A stretch of 64,000 nucleotides of DNA from Autumnicola tepida (lineage in GTDB: Bacteria > Bacteroidota > Bacteroidia > Flavobacteriales > Flavobacteriaceae): assembly GCF_031846485.1 (NCBI RefSeq), contig NZ_JAVRHQ010000014.1, forward strand, positions 52,604-116,603. The letters are read 5' to 3'. Positions 52,917 to 62,659 of this stretch are shown here, one piece after another. The position numbers and the translations under genes were made by a program. The stretch's first letter is position 1. Every line of letters starts with the position of its first letter. Under the pieces are notes generated by a model. It saw only the letters and a list, made by a program, of their open reading frames with translations. It made no database searches and was not told where the DNA came from.

Positions 52917-53588
52917 ATGAAACATAAAACTGCAATCGTTTTAGGAGCTACAGGCCTTACTGGTGGAATCCTGCTCCATAAATTGCTTAAAAACGAGGAT
53001 TATTCAAAGATCATCCTTTTTTCCAGAAGCCCTTCGCATGTACTGGATGTAAAAATTGAAGAGCATTTGGTCGACCTGCTGGAGCTGGAGAAATATGCTG
53101 AAGATTTTAAAGCCGATGAGGTTTTTTGCTGTATCGGAACCACCAAAAGCAAAACGCCAGATAAGGAAAAATATAAAGCCATAGATTATGGTATCCCCGT
53201 AACAGCGGCAAAGTTGTGTGAAGCTAATAAAATTCCCTGTTTTTTGGTGGTCTCGGCAATGGGATCAGATCCAAAGAGCAAGATTTTTTATAACAAAGTA
53301 AAAGGAAAAATGGAGCGGGATGTGCTGCAATGCAATATCAGGAAAACTTACATTTTTAAGCCTTCTCTTATTGTTGGGAATAGAAACGAAAACCGTACAG
53401 GAGAGAACATTGCCAAAGCGGTGATGAAGGTGATGAATCCCCTGCTGAAGGGGCCTTTAAAAAAGTATAAATCTGTCACTGCTGAAAAAATTGCGGATGC
53501 AATGATTTTTGTGGCAAATGACGGGTACCATACCACCAGGATTGAATCTGATGAAATAGAAAAAATTGCCAAACTGGCTGAAGAATAG
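52917..53588 (+). CDS. NAD(P)-binding short-chain oxidoreductase-like protein
   Basis: 223 aa. The Rossmann loop is GATGLTGG (9-16); FCCIGTTKSKTPDKEKYKAIDYG resembles the TIP30/HTATIP2-type atypical SDR group. A catalytic Tyr may be in KIFYNKVKGKME (YxxxK). Substrate unknown. A CYTH gene follows after 4 nt. Confidence 0.82.
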   Translation: MKHKTAIVLGATGLTGGILLHKLLKNEDYSKIILFSRSPSHVLDVKIEEHLVDLLELEKYAEDFKADEVFCCIGTTKSKTPDKEKYKAIDYGIPVTAAKLCEANKIPCFLVVSAMGSDPKSKIFYNKVKGKMERDVLQCNIRKTYIFKPSLIVGNRNENRTGENIAKAVMKVMNPLLKGPLKKYKSVTAEKIADAMIFVANDGYHTTRIESDEIEKIAKLAEE

Positions 53589-53592
53589 AAAA

Positions 53593-54063
53593 ATGGAAAT
53601 AGAGCGAAAATTTTTAGTCGTTTCAGAAGCTTTTAAAAATCAGGCCGAAAAAAAAGAAAAAATTGTTCAGGCATATCTTAACTCCCACCCGGAACGCACA
53701 GTTAGGGTTAGAACAAAAGGAGAAAAAGCTTATATAACTATAAAAGGAAAATCTTCAGAAAATGGATTGAGCAGGTTTGAGTGGGAAAAAGAAATTGCTA
53801 TACAGGATGCTGAAAACCTGCTGAAATTAGCTGAACCCGAGCCCATAGAAAAGCTGCGTTATGAGGTGAAAATTGGTCAACATACTTTTGAAGTAGATGA
53901 ATTCAGCGGAAGCAACAAAGGCCTTATTGTTGCTGAAGTGGAATTGAATTCAGAAGATGAAAAATTTGAAAAACCTGAATGGTTGGGAAAAGAAGTTACC
54001 GGTAATAAGCGCTATTATAATTCCCTGCTTAGCAAAAATCCGTATAAAAATTGGGAAGAATAG
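53593..54063 (+). CDS. CYTH domain protein
   Basis: 156 aa from ATG 53593. It begins MEIERKFLV, the ExExK signature of CYTH triphosphate-tunnel enzymes. Basic residues in RVRTKGEKAYITIKG and the acidic ends of later strands (EVDEFSG, VAEVEL) would line the tunnel. Relatives hydrolyse inorganic triphosphate or thiamine triphosphate, or are class IV adenylate cyclases; the short bacterial form most often acts as a triphosphatase. Confidence 0.87.
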   Translation: MEIERKFLVVSEAFKNQAEKKEKIVQAYLNSHPERTVRVRTKGEKAYITIKGKSSENGLSRFEWEKEIAIQDAENLLKLAEPEPIEKLRYEVKIGQHTFEVDEFSGSNKGLIVAEVELNSEDEKFEKPEWLGKEVTGNKRYYNSLLSKNPYKNWEE

Positions 54064-54231
54064 GCCTTCTTTCAGGAAGGTAACACGTCATCGAGGATTT
54101 AAGTCTAAGGTATTATTCAGCAGTCCGAAAGAAACTGGAAAAACTGACGAGTGGGATGAAAACTTCAAAAAAGAAAAAATATTCCCGCAGTTTTGCTTCA
54201 ATCGAATCCAATACTATAAAAATGTTTATTG

Positions 54232-55089
54232 CTAGAAGGTGCCCACTAAGCCTACTCGACCCAGCCCCACGCTAAAATTCCAGTGGAAACTTAATTTATC
54301 CGGATTCCTGGTTTCATAATTTCTATCCCTGTTTAGGTAATTGTCTATAGTATCCACCACCGCCACGCTCAATGCCAGGCTTAGCCCTACATCGGTAAGC
54401 CAGTGCGCACCGGCCCACAATCTGGACACAGGTGCAATTAAGCCCACTCCCCAAATTCCTGCTTTTACAAACATGTTGTCAAATTGCTTGCTAAGCGCAT
54501 AAGCAGTGGTAAAAGATAATATAGTGTGGCCGGAGGGAAAAGTATGGTATTTCCCTTCTTTACTGAAAGGTTTAAAACTGGCTTTACCTTCATCAGCTCC
54601 CGGCCTGGCTCTTCCTATGGATGTTTTAGTGATAGATTGAATTATTCCCGCTGCAGAGGCTGCAGAGATCATTAGAACTCCCGTGCGCCTTACTTTTTCA
54701 TTTTTCGTAAGTAATCCATAGAGGTAGACGGCGCCGTTTATGGCGTAGTTATTCTGCGGACTTCCGTAATACCAACCAAAATCCTTTATTACCCCGGGAA
54801 TATCATCTTTTTGGCCTCTAAACCATTCGTTGGCCTGTTCATCAAAAATGTACAATACCGCTGTTCCTGCAACTACGGCCGCTGCCGTGATAAAATCGTC
54901 TTTTTGCCATTTTAGAGGCTGCGTATAAGTTGCCTTTACCCCACCAAATGCACTTACTCCGTCATATTTAAGGAGTTCCCAGCTAGTGGGAATGCTGTCT
55001 TTAGGGCTGTTTGTTTGCTGAGCTTTGGAGGCAATAGAAAAAAATAATAAGGCTAAAAATGCATATTTCGGGATACAAAGAAATTTCAT
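54232..55089 (-). CDS. PAP2 family phosphatase
   Basis: 285 aa. A signal peptide ends near SKAQQ (about 24). The three phosphatase motifs are present: KTSIGRARP, FPSGHT and SRLWAGAHWLTD. It may dephosphorylate phospholipids or undecaprenyl pyrophosphate at the periplasmic side. Several hydrophobic segments indicate a membrane location. The 168 bp between it and the CYTH gene show no further gene. Confidence 0.9.
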   Translation of the reverse strand: MKFLCIPKYAFLALLFFSIASKAQQTNSPKDSIPTSWELLKYDGVSAFGGVKATYTQPLKWQKDDFITAAAVVAGTAVLYIFDEQANEWFRGQKDDIPGVIKDFGWYYGSPQNNYAINGAVYLYGLLTKNEKVRRTGVLMISAASAAGIIQSITKTSIGRARPGADEGKASFKPFSKEGKYHTFPSGHTILSFTTAYALSKQFDNMFVKAGIWGVGLIAPVSRLWAGAHWLTDVGLSLALSVAVVDTIDNYLNRDRNYETRNPDKLSFHWNFSVGLGRVGLVGTF

Positions 55090-55107
55090 AGTTATTCTTC
55101 TTACTTT

Positions 55108-56217
55108 TTACTTTGTTATACGGAAAATTTCAATTGGTGACTGCCTTCCCTGGAGGGATTTGAATCCCAGTGAAGTGACAGAAAAGAAATCCTGAAGTTT
55201 TCCTTTTTCAATTATTAAACCGGAAGCAAGAATAGGCGCATGGTACTCATTGCATAAACCTTCTATTCTTGCAGCAACATTAAGGGTGTCCCCGTGGTAA
55301 GCAATATCCCTCTTGATATCTCCAACTTCCACAGCGGTCACGAGGCCGGCATGTAGCCCGGCTTTAAATTTTGGAACCACACCGAATTCTTTTTCATAAA
55401 ATTCCTTTCGTTCAAGAAACATTTCCTGAACAGAAAAGAAGAATTCCACACAGGCAGCTTTTTTAAAGCCCTGTAAAGGCCAGCTTATCACTACTTCATC
55501 TCCAACATACTGGTAAATTTCAGCATTGAATTCCTTTACCTTCTTATTGATATCCAGAAAGCTTGCCTGGATAAGTTTGCTGTATCTAACGTGCCCCAGT
55601 TTCTCGGCCAGTTCTGTGGAAGAAGTAAGGTCCAGAAACATGAAAATACGCTCTTCTTCTCTTGGATATCTATACCTTCCGAAAAGAAATGGAAGCAGCA
55701 TTCCAGGCCCGAACTTCTGATTCATCTGATTCACAAAACTTATTACCAGGGTCATGAAAAAGGTGTAGACCATCAGGATATAACTGAAATAGTTCCAGTT
55801 TTCTTCCAGGAGGATTTCTACGTCCCCCTTAGTGGGAAAATCAGCTGAAATATTAATAATAACATTTCGGCTAATAACGATAATGCCCATGAGGACCAGA
55901 AAATAGGAAAGGCTACCAACAAGGATATTAACCCCAAGAGGCTGGTTTTTGAAAAATGTCTTCTTTAAAAATCCATCTAATAATCCCAAGCTAATTCCTA
56001 AAAACAGGCTGGCGATAATAACAAATACAAATACCGGCCAAACACCAACTTCAATGGTCCTGTCAAAAATATTAAACACAGAAAAGGCTACCAGATGTAT
56101 GATATAGAGTAGCATGCTATAGGCCATTATCCAGAAAATGACCTGTTTTATGATACTGCTTAAAAGCGGAAATTTATTGGTTAATCTAATAATGTCAAAC
56201 GTGTAGTTTTGATTCAT
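55108..56217 (-). CDS. Membrane-bound adenylate/guanylate cyclase-domain protein
   Basis: 369 aa. Four membrane segments (about 22-50, 57-88, 94-122 and 142-166) precede a class III nucleotide cyclase domain. The domain starts FMFLDLTSSTELAEKLG (first metal Asp); the second Asp is in YVGDEVVISW, and GDTLNVAARIE holds the transition-state Asn and Arg. It likely makes cAMP or cGMP; the base-selecting residues do not settle which. No effector gene is adjacent. Confidence 0.87.
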   Translation of the reverse strand: MNQNYTFDIIRLTNKFPLLSSIIKQVIFWIMAYSMLLYIIHLVAFSVFNIFDRTIEVGVWPVFVFVIIASLFLGISLGLLDGFLKKTFFKNQPLGVNILVGSLSYFLVLMGIIVISRNVIINISADFPTKGDVEILLEENWNYFSYILMVYTFFMTLVISFVNQMNQKFGPGMLLPFLFGRYRYPREEERIFMFLDLTSSTELAEKLGHVRYSKLIQASFLDINKKVKEFNAEIYQYVGDEVVISWPLQGFKKAACVEFFFSVQEMFLERKEFYEKEFGVVPKFKAGLHAGLVTAVEVGDIKRDIAYHGDTLNVAARIEGLCNEYHAPILASGLIIEKGKLQDFFSVTSLGFKSLQGRQSPIEIFRITK

Positions 56218-56297
56218 TCAGCCTTTTTTGTCGTTAATAAAAAATGTAGGGGGAATTCCTGTGGGAGTGACGGGTCCTTCAAAAATCAAGAGAAATT

Positions 56298-56332
56298 AAA
56301 CAGCTCCGGAATTTTGTTTTCCGGAGCTGTTT
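56298..56332 (-). terminator. Terminator of the efflux operon
   Basis: The 14-bp stem AAACAGCTCCGGAA/TTCCGGAGCTGTTT has a 6-nt loop. The T run on the minus strand is short, so efficiency is uncertain. Confidence 0.7.
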
Positions 56333-56365
56333 ACCAACAACTAACAAAACAAAACAATTTCTAAT

Positions 56366-57763
56366 CTACTGCCAGCCCCCACCAAGGGATTGATATAGGT
56401 CTACCATAGATTGTAACTGGTTAAATCGTGCATCTATTAAATTAAGGCTGGAATTTAATGCGTTTTCCCTTGCAGTAAGAACTTCCAGGTAATTTGCCAA
56501 ACCATTATTGAGCAATTCTTCAGAATAATTTGTAGCGGTTTGATATGCCTCATATTCCTTTTGCCTCACCTCTATAGTTTCTGTGGCTGCTTCGTAAGAA
56601 TAAAGCGCGTCCATTACTTCACGGGTTGCGGTGAGAAAGGTGTCTCTAAAATTGAGCCTTGCCTGTTCCTGTTCTGCCTGGGAAACTTCATATTCTGTCC
56701 TTATCCTTCTTGCGTTGAAGATTGGCTGGGCCAGCCCTCCAACTATGGTGGCAAAAAGGGAATTAGGATCAAATAATTCCTGCAGGTCTAAAGTCTGGAA
56801 TCCACCAGTTGCAGACAATGTAAGGGAAGGATAAAAATCTGCCCTTGCCGCGTTGGTTAACTGGAATGCGTTTACAAAATTATATTCCGCGGCAATCACA
56901 TCTGGCCGGTTTCGTAACAGCTGCGCGGGTACCCCAATCTGCAGCTCTGTGGTTATTTCCTGTTGGGATAAATCTGTCCTTTCAATTTGCATTGGTGCTT
57001 CGCCTAGCAGAATAGAAAAGGAATTTTCCAGCAAACGTTCCTGATTTTGAAGGTTTATAAGAATTGCACGGGCAGTGTAAAGCTGCGCCTCCGTTTGTTT
57101 AACCCCAACTTCAGTCACATTCCCTGCTTCTTTTAGAGCTTCGGTAGTCTCCAGGCTATTTTCCCGGTTTTCTATAGTTTGCCTGGTGATCCTTATTTGC
57201 TCATCAAGGGCAAGCAACTGGTAATAATTAGAGGCAATATCTGCAATTAAGCGGGTTTTTACCGCTTTATGGGCAGCCACTGTCTGCAGGTACCTTGCCT
57301 GGAATGCCCTTTTTGTACTGGTAATCCTGCCCCAGATATCTGCTTCCCAGGAAAGAGCGCCGCTAAGTTCATACTGATCTATTGAGGAAAACAAACTTCC
57401 GAACTGGCTATTTGAAGAAAGTTCCTGGTGAGTCACCTGTGCATTGGCATTAAGAGTAGGGAAATAGGCTGCTTTCCCCTGTTTCACATAAGCTTCTGCC
57501 GCAAGTATTTGTTGCACCGCTATTCTTATATCTATATTGTTTTCCAGCCCTTCCTCAATATATTGAGTAAGCAAGGGATCGGTAAAAATCTCCCTCCAGG
57601 ACACATTGGCCATATTTAGCGAATCCTGCGGAAAAGTGTCGGTGCGGTAATGCTCTTCTTTTACAATATCCGGCTGTTCATAATCTTTCGCAACAAAACA
57701 TGCCTGAAGAGAAAGCAGGACTACCGGTACCAGTATGAATTTATATAATTTCAACTTTTTCAT
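56366..57763 (-). CDS. RND efflux outer-membrane lipoprotein (TolC/OprM type)
   Basis: 465 aa. A lipobox LQAC puts the lipid on Cys22. Two repeats of the outer-membrane-efflux family follow, with long helices; WEADIWGRI and RPDVIAAEYNFVNAF are typical of NodT/OprM proteins. It forms the exit duct. It lies 5 nt after the pump gene. Confidence 0.94.
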   Translation of the reverse strand: MKKLKLYKFILVPVVLLSLQACFVAKDYEQPDIVKEEHYRTDTFPQDSLNMANVSWREIFTDPLLTQYIEEGLENNIDIRIAVQQILAAEAYVKQGKAAYFPTLNANAQVTHQELSSNSQFGSLFSSIDQYELSGALSWEADIWGRITSTKRAFQARYLQTVAAHKAVKTRLIADIASNYYQLLALDEQIRITRQTIENRENSLETTEALKEAGNVTEVGVKQTEAQLYTARAILINLQNQERLLENSFSILLGEAPMQIERTDLSQQEITTELQIGVPAQLLRNRPDVIAAEYNFVNAFQLTNAARADFYPSLTLSATGGFQTLDLQELFDPNSLFATIVGGLAQPIFNARRIRTEYEVSQAEQEQARLNFRDTFLTATREVMDALYSYEAATETIEVRQKEYEAYQTATNYSEELLNNGLANYLEVLTARENALNSSLNLIDARFNQLQSMVDLYQSLGGGWQ

Positions 57764-57768
57764 TTTTT

Positions 57769-60700
57769 TTACGATTCTAAATTCTTGTCATTTGTCTGGA
57801 CATCAGGAGCTGGTTTGGAACTCACTTTTTCCTGCAACCACTGGAAGAGGATAAAAAGAATAGGAATTACGAAAACCCCTGTTACCGTACCAATAAGAAG
57901 CCCTCCGGCTGCCCCGGTACCAATGCTCCGGTTACCTGCGGCTCCAACTCCGCTGGCCAGGACTAAAGGCATCAGTCCGAGGATGAAGGCGAAAGAGGTC
58001 ATCAAAATAGGCCTTAGACGTGCTTTGGCACCATCAACGGCAGCATCTACAATAGATTCCCCGTTCCTTCTCCGCTGGATAGCGAACTCCACAATCAAAA
58101 TGGCATTTTTCGCCAGCAGCCCCAGCAGCATTATAAGCGCGATCTGGAAATAGATGTTATTCTGAAGTCCGGCAAATTTAGTAGTAATATATGCTCCAAA
58201 AACTCCCAGGGGCAGGGACAGCAATACTGAAAAAGGCAGTAAATAACTTTCATACTGCGCTGCAAGAAGAAAATACACAAACAAGATCGATAACATGAAG
58301 ATAGTGGTGGTCTGGCTTCCTGCATTTACTTCTTCACGGGTAAGCCCGGAGTATGCAATATCGTATTGATCTGCCAGGGTTCCAGAGGTTTCTTCTACCG
58401 CGGCAATAGCGTCTCCTGTACTAAAGCCAGGATTTACCGCTCCGGTAACTTTAGTGGAATTGAACAGGTTAAACCTGGTTACCGATTGTGGGCCGTAAAC
58501 CCTTTGCAGATTCACAAACTGCGTTATGGGTGTCATCTCACCGCTATCTGTTCTAACAAACAGCTTGTTAAGATCGTCCCTGTTGGCACGGTCTTCTGGC
58601 AATGCCTGCACATAAACCCGGTATTGTTTACCAAACCTGGCAAAATCTGCGGCGTACACTCCACCAATGTAACCCTGAAGGGTCGAGAAAATTTCACTTA
58701 CAGAAACTCCTTTTTCCTTAGCCAAAGGTACATTCAGCTCAATCTCGTACTGCGGATAACCGGTATTAAAAGATGACTGCGCATATTGAATTTCCGGCCG
58801 CTGCGTTAACTTCTGAATAAATTCCTGATTGGCTTCATCCAGATCTTCAAAGCTTCCACCAGAACGGTCTAATAGATTCACTTCAAATCCTGAAGAGTTA
58901 CCAAATCCCGGAATACTCGGGGGGGAGAAGAAAATAATGTTTGCTCCCGGAATGGTTGCGGCGATACCAAACAGTTTCTGCGTAATAGCTTCCACAGATT
59001 GCTCATCGTCTCTTTCCTCCCAATCATTAAGTTTAATAAAGCCCAAACCATAGTTACTTCCGGCACCACTCAATAAGCTTCTACCATCAATAACAGACAT
59101 TCCTTCTACACCAGGCAAATCCTTGACCTTATTATAAAGTTCCATATTAACTTCATGAGTCCTGTCTACAGAGGCACCTGCGGGCAATTCAACATTTACA
59201 AAAATAAGTCCCCGGTCCTCATCAGGAACAAAACCAGATGGAACGGTAGAGGAAGACCACCAGATACCGGCTACTGCAAGGATAAGAATAGCAGCGGTTA
59301 TCCATTTGTGCCGGTATAGATAATTTACTGATCTGCCATATCTGCTAACTGTAGCTTTAAATCCCCGGTTAAACCCATTGAAGAAACGTTGTAAAAAGTT
59401 TCCTTTTGGTTTACTTTTTTCATCATGGCTTTTAAGAAACAGCGCACATAAAGCTGGGCTTAGAGTTAATGCGTTTACCGCAGAGATAAAGATCGCAACA
59501 ATTAAAGTTACCCCAAACTGTTCATAAAATACCCCCGTGGGACCCTGTACAAAGGTAACAGGGATAAAAACGGCGGCCATTACAAGTGTAATGGAAATAA
59601 TTGCCCCGGAAATTTCGTGCATGGCATCTACCGTGGCATTCTTTACATTATTGGCGCCTTCGTCTATTTTTGAATGTACTGCCTCCACCACTACAATTGC
59701 ATCATCCACCACAATACCAATGGCCAAAACCAGTGCAAAAAGGGTCAGGAGGTTAATGGAATATCCAAATAAATTCAGAAAGAAGAAAGTACCAATAATG
59801 GAAACCGGTACAGCAATAGCCGGGATTAAAGTAGACCTGAAATCCTGAAGGAATATAAAAACCACTATAAATACCAGTACAAATGCTTCAATTAAAGTAT
59901 GCACCACTTTACTGATGGAAGCATTAAGGAAGTTGTTGGTATCGTAAGGAATATAGATTTCAATTCCTTCAGGTAAATTATCTTCAATTTCGTCCAAGCG
60001 AACTTTAATAGTTTGAATAATTTCCCTTGCATTGGAACCTTTAGTCTGGAAGATTCCCATGTTCACCGCGGGATATCCTTTTGTTGTGGAACCACCGCTG
60101 TAAGACTGGGCGTCCAGTTCAATTTCAGCAACATCTTCCAGTCGCAGGAAATCTCCGTTGCCAAGGGCTTTAATAACAATATTGCTATACTGTTCTTCGG
60201 TTTTATACCGCCCGCTGTACTTGATAACATAGGAAAAAGCTTCCCCATTATTTTCACCCAGCGAACCTGCCGCGGCTTCCAGACTTTGCTCATTTAAGGC
60301 AGCAATAACATCTGAAGGCACGAGATTGTAAGCGGCCAGTTTTTCTGGCTGAAGCCAGATACGCATGGAATAATCTTTTCCGCCGAATACATTTACATTA
60401 CCAACCCCGTTTACCCGTTGAATTTCGGGGATTACATTTATTTTAAGATAATTCTGAATAAAAGTATCGTCGTAATCTGGATTGGTACTGTAAAACGACA
60501 GGAACATGAGGGCACTCGTCTGTTGTTTTTGCGTGGTAACCCCTGTTTGCTTAACTTCCTGCGGAAGTAGCGGATTGGCCCTGGCCACCCGGTTCTGCAC
60601 GTTAACCGCTGCAATGTCGGGATCTACTTCCTGGTCAAAGAAAACAGTGATTTCGGCAGTACCATTGTTGGTGGCGGTAGAAGTTAGATAGGTCATTCCT

Positions 60701-60918
60701 TCCACCCCGTTTATCTGTTCTTCAATAGGAATAATAACACTTTCCAGCACTGTTTCAGCATTCGCCCCGGGATAGGAGGTGGAAACTGAAATAGTAGGTG
60801 GCGCGATATCAGGATACTGGGTTATGGGCAGGTTAAGCATCCCCAATACTCCCAGGATCACTAATATAATGGAAACAACTGTAGAGAGTACAGGTCGTTC
60901 TATAAATGTTCTTAGCAT
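57769..60918 (-). CDS. RND efflux pump permease (AcrB/HAE1 type)
   Basis: 1049 aa, full length, with two sets of six membrane segments and two large periplasmic loops. The proton-relay Asp pair is in GIVVDDAIVVVE. The start MLRTFIERPVLSTVVSI is typical of HAE1 pumps. It exports hydrophobic and amphiphilic drugs with proton exchange. Confidence 0.96.
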   Translation of the reverse strand: MLRTFIERPVLSTVVSIILVILGVLGMLNLPITQYPDIAPPTISVSTSYPGANAETVLESVIIPIEEQINGVEGMTYLTSTATNNGTAEITVFFDQEVDPDIAAVNVQNRVARANPLLPQEVKQTGVTTQKQQTSALMFLSFYSTNPDYDDTFIQNYLKINVIPEIQRVNGVGNVNVFGGKDYSMRIWLQPEKLAAYNLVPSDVIAALNEQSLEAAAGSLGENNGEAFSYVIKYSGRYKTEEQYSNIVIKALGNGDFLRLEDVAEIELDAQSYSGGSTTKGYPAVNMGIFQTKGSNAREIIQTIKVRLDEIEDNLPEGIEIYIPYDTNNFLNASISKVVHTLIEAFVLVFIVVFIFLQDFRSTLIPAIAVPVSIIGTFFFLNLFGYSINLLTLFALVLAIGIVVDDAIVVVEAVHSKIDEGANNVKNATVDAMHEISGAIISITLVMAAVFIPVTFVQGPTGVFYEQFGVTLIVAIFISAVNALTLSPALCALFLKSHDEKSKPKGNFLQRFFNGFNRGFKATVSRYGRSVNYLYRHKWITAAILILAVAGIWWSSSTVPSGFVPDEDRGLIFVNVELPAGASVDRTHEVNMELYNKVKDLPGVEGMSVIDGRSLLSGAGSNYGLGFIKLNDWEERDDEQSVEAITQKLFGIAATIPGANIIFFSPPSIPGFGNSSGFEVNLLDRSGGSFEDLDEANQEFIQKLTQRPEIQYAQSSFNTGYPQYEIELNVPLAKEKGVSVSEIFSTLQGYIGGVYAADFARFGKQYRVYVQALPEDRANRDDLNKLFVRTDSGEMTPITQFVNLQRVYGPQSVTRFNLFNSTKVTGAVNPGFSTGDAIAAVEETSGTLADQYDIAYSGLTREEVNAGSQTTTIFMLSILFVYFLLAAQYESYLLPFSVLLSLPLGVFGAYITTKFAGLQNNIYFQIALIMLLGLLAKNAILIVEFAIQRRRNGESIVDAAVDGAKARLRPILMTSFAFILGLMPLVLASGVGAAGNRSIGTGAAGGLLIGTVTGVFVIPILFILFQWLQEKVSSKPAPDVQTNDKNLES

Positions 60919-60940
60919 AATTTTTCTTTTTCGTCAGGAT

Positions 60941-62062
60941 TTATTGGAAAACAGTCTTAATTGGCTTCGCCACACTGTCAAAAGGAATTGGCTGGGGTGT
61001 GATTTTCGCATTCGCACTAAGTTTTCCAGCGCCGCTCGCTACTATACTGTCTCCTTCTTGTACGCCAGATTCTATAACATAGAGGTTGTCTACACTTGCC
61101 TTTACTTCTAAACTGGTAGAAGAAACTGTATTGTCATTATTAACTTTATAAACAAGAGTGGTCCCCTGTTGCTCGTAAGTAGATTGCTGTGGCACCACTA
61201 CCGCATTTTCATAAGTATTTGGAATAAGGATGGTACCACTGTTCCCATTGGTTAAGATCCTGGAAGGATTGTCAAACCTTGCCCGAAAGGAGATCGCCCC
61301 TGTGTTGTTGTTAATCTGGGAATTAATGGTTTCAATTTTTCCTTCCTGTTCGTAAATACTGCCATTGGCGAGTTTAAGCTTTACTTTTGGCAGGGAATCT
61401 ATTTTCTGCTGAATATCCTGGCCGTTTTGTTCCTGAATAAAATTCAGGTAATCCGTTTCATTCATAGAAAAATACGCGTACACCTGGCTAATATCACTAA
61501 CTGTTGTTAATGGCTGTTGGCTGGTAGGGCTTACAAGGGCACCTTCACGAAGACGTATAGATCCCACATAACCATCCACAGGGCTTTTAATATTAGCATA
61601 GCCAATATTAGCTGCTACGGAATTATACTGACTTTGAGCCTGTGCAAGCCTGGCTCTCGCCGTTTCCAGCTGCACTTCACTTATAATGTCTTTTTCCACC
61701 AAAGGTTTAAGTTTGTTAACTTCAACCTGCGCCGCATTTACATTCGCTTTGGCAGCCTCAGCTTCCTGATTAAGGGATTGGGTTTCCAGTTTAAAAAGAA
61801 CCTGGCCTTTTTTTACTTTTTCGCCTTCATCCACCAGCACATCGGTAATGTAGCCAGAAACTTTAGCACGTACTTCGCTGTTTACGATTCCCTCGATGCT
61901 AGTAGGATAAGTGGAGTAAGCAGTTACGGTTTTTTGCTGCACTTCAGTCACGGGATATGGCATTGGCCCCTGCGCCTGCTGTTGTGCGTCCTGATTATCG
62001 CCGCAGGAAATAATACTTAATAAACCGGCGGTAACAGCTATATATTTAAAGAGGTTTTTCAT
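60941..62062 (-). CDS. RND efflux periplasmic adaptor lipoprotein (AcrA type)
   Basis: 373 aa. The lipobox SIISC gives Cys20. A biotinyl/lipoyl-like half motif (VRAKVSGYITDVLVDEGEKVKKGQ), a helical hairpin (about 95-150) and a beta-barrel domain follow. It bridges the pump and the outer-membrane duct. Confidence 0.95.
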   Translation of the reverse strand: MKNLFKYIAVTAGLLSIISCGDNQDAQQQAQGPMPYPVTEVQQKTVTAYSTYPTSIEGIVNSEVRAKVSGYITDVLVDEGEKVKKGQVLFKLETQSLNQEAEAAKANVNAAQVEVNKLKPLVEKDIISEVQLETARARLAQAQSQYNSVAANIGYANIKSPVDGYVGSIRLREGALVSPTSQQPLTTVSDISQVYAYFSMNETDYLNFIQEQNGQDIQQKIDSLPKVKLKLANGSIYEQEGKIETINSQINNNTGAISFRARFDNPSRILTNGNSGTILIPNTYENAVVVPQQSTYEQQGTTLVYKVNNDNTVSSTSLEVKASVDNLYVIESGVQEGDSIVASGAGKLSANAKITPQPIPFDSVAKPIKTVFQ

Positions 62063-62089
62063 TTTATCGAAAATTGGATTTTACTTTAT

Positions 62090-62572
62090 TTACTTTTTTT
62101 GTATTTCGGCCATTTTGCTAATGGTGTTCCTTATATTTTGTTCCTGGTTAAGCAGGTAATCCTTGAAAAGGAGAGCCGTTGCACCGGATTTTTCAAATTT
62201 CTCCTTGTTATACTTAGAATTGAATTCGGTTATTTTGTCTATAAGCTCTATCTCATCAGTGATATTCTCCAGGTAACCTTCCAGAGTTGTTTTTAGATAT
62301 AGCCGGTTTGCGCGAAAATATCTTTTGCGGTCGCCAGACTTTGTGAAGTATTCAACTTTTTTAAGCTGAAGAAGTAAGTTAAGCTGGGTAGAGACAGAGC
62401 TTTTACTGGCATCAGTAATCTCCATAATCTCGTCAAAAGTATTCCCGTCTGCAGGAGATAAAACCATTGTGGCATAAATTCTTGCAGCAAGCGGTGCCAG
62501 CTGATGTACCCTTTCAAAGTGTACCCCAATCTCTTCAATCAATCTGCGTTTTTCAGGTGAACAACAATTCAT
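62090..62572 (-). CDS. GbsR/MarR family transcriptional regulator
   Basis: 160 aa with a winged helix in the N-terminal half (TFDEIMEITDASKSSVSTQLNLLLQ is the recognition part; wing near YFTKSGDRKRYF). It is the first gene of the efflux operon. A perfect inverted repeat upstream of its promoter makes autoregulation likely, with release by a pump substrate (inference). The N terminus MNCCSPEKRR has a Cys pair that could sense redox state or metal, but this is speculative. Confidence 0.88.
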   Translation of the reverse strand: MNCCSPEKRRLIEEIGVHFERVHQLAPLAARIYATMVLSPADGNTFDEIMEITDASKSSVSTQLNLLLQLKKVEYFTKSGDRKRYFRANRLYLKTTLEGYLENITDEIELIDKITEFNSKYNKEKFEKSGATALLFKDYLLNQEQNIRNTISKMAEIQKK

Positions 62573-62600
62573 ATTAGCAACCTTCTCTTTTTAGAAGCGG

Positions 62601-62633
62601 CAAATATAATACTGAGTTCGGAACTTACCGAAC
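62601..62633 (-). promoter_or_regulatory. Promoter and candidate operator of the efflux operon
   Basis: On the minus strand, TATATTTG (62601-62608) is the -7 box. Upstream, GTTCGG-TAAGTT-CCGAAC (62616-62633) is a perfect 6-bp inverted repeat with 6-nt spacing. It covers the expected -33 region, so a bound dimer would block polymerase. Confidence 0.65.
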
Positions 62634-62659
62634 CAGATGAACTTAAATAATTGTTAATT

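Noticed and set aside
53957..54235. Open frame after and overlapping the CYTH gene
   Set aside because: It starts inside the CYTH coding sequence in another frame and the unique tail has no recognisable family or promoter.
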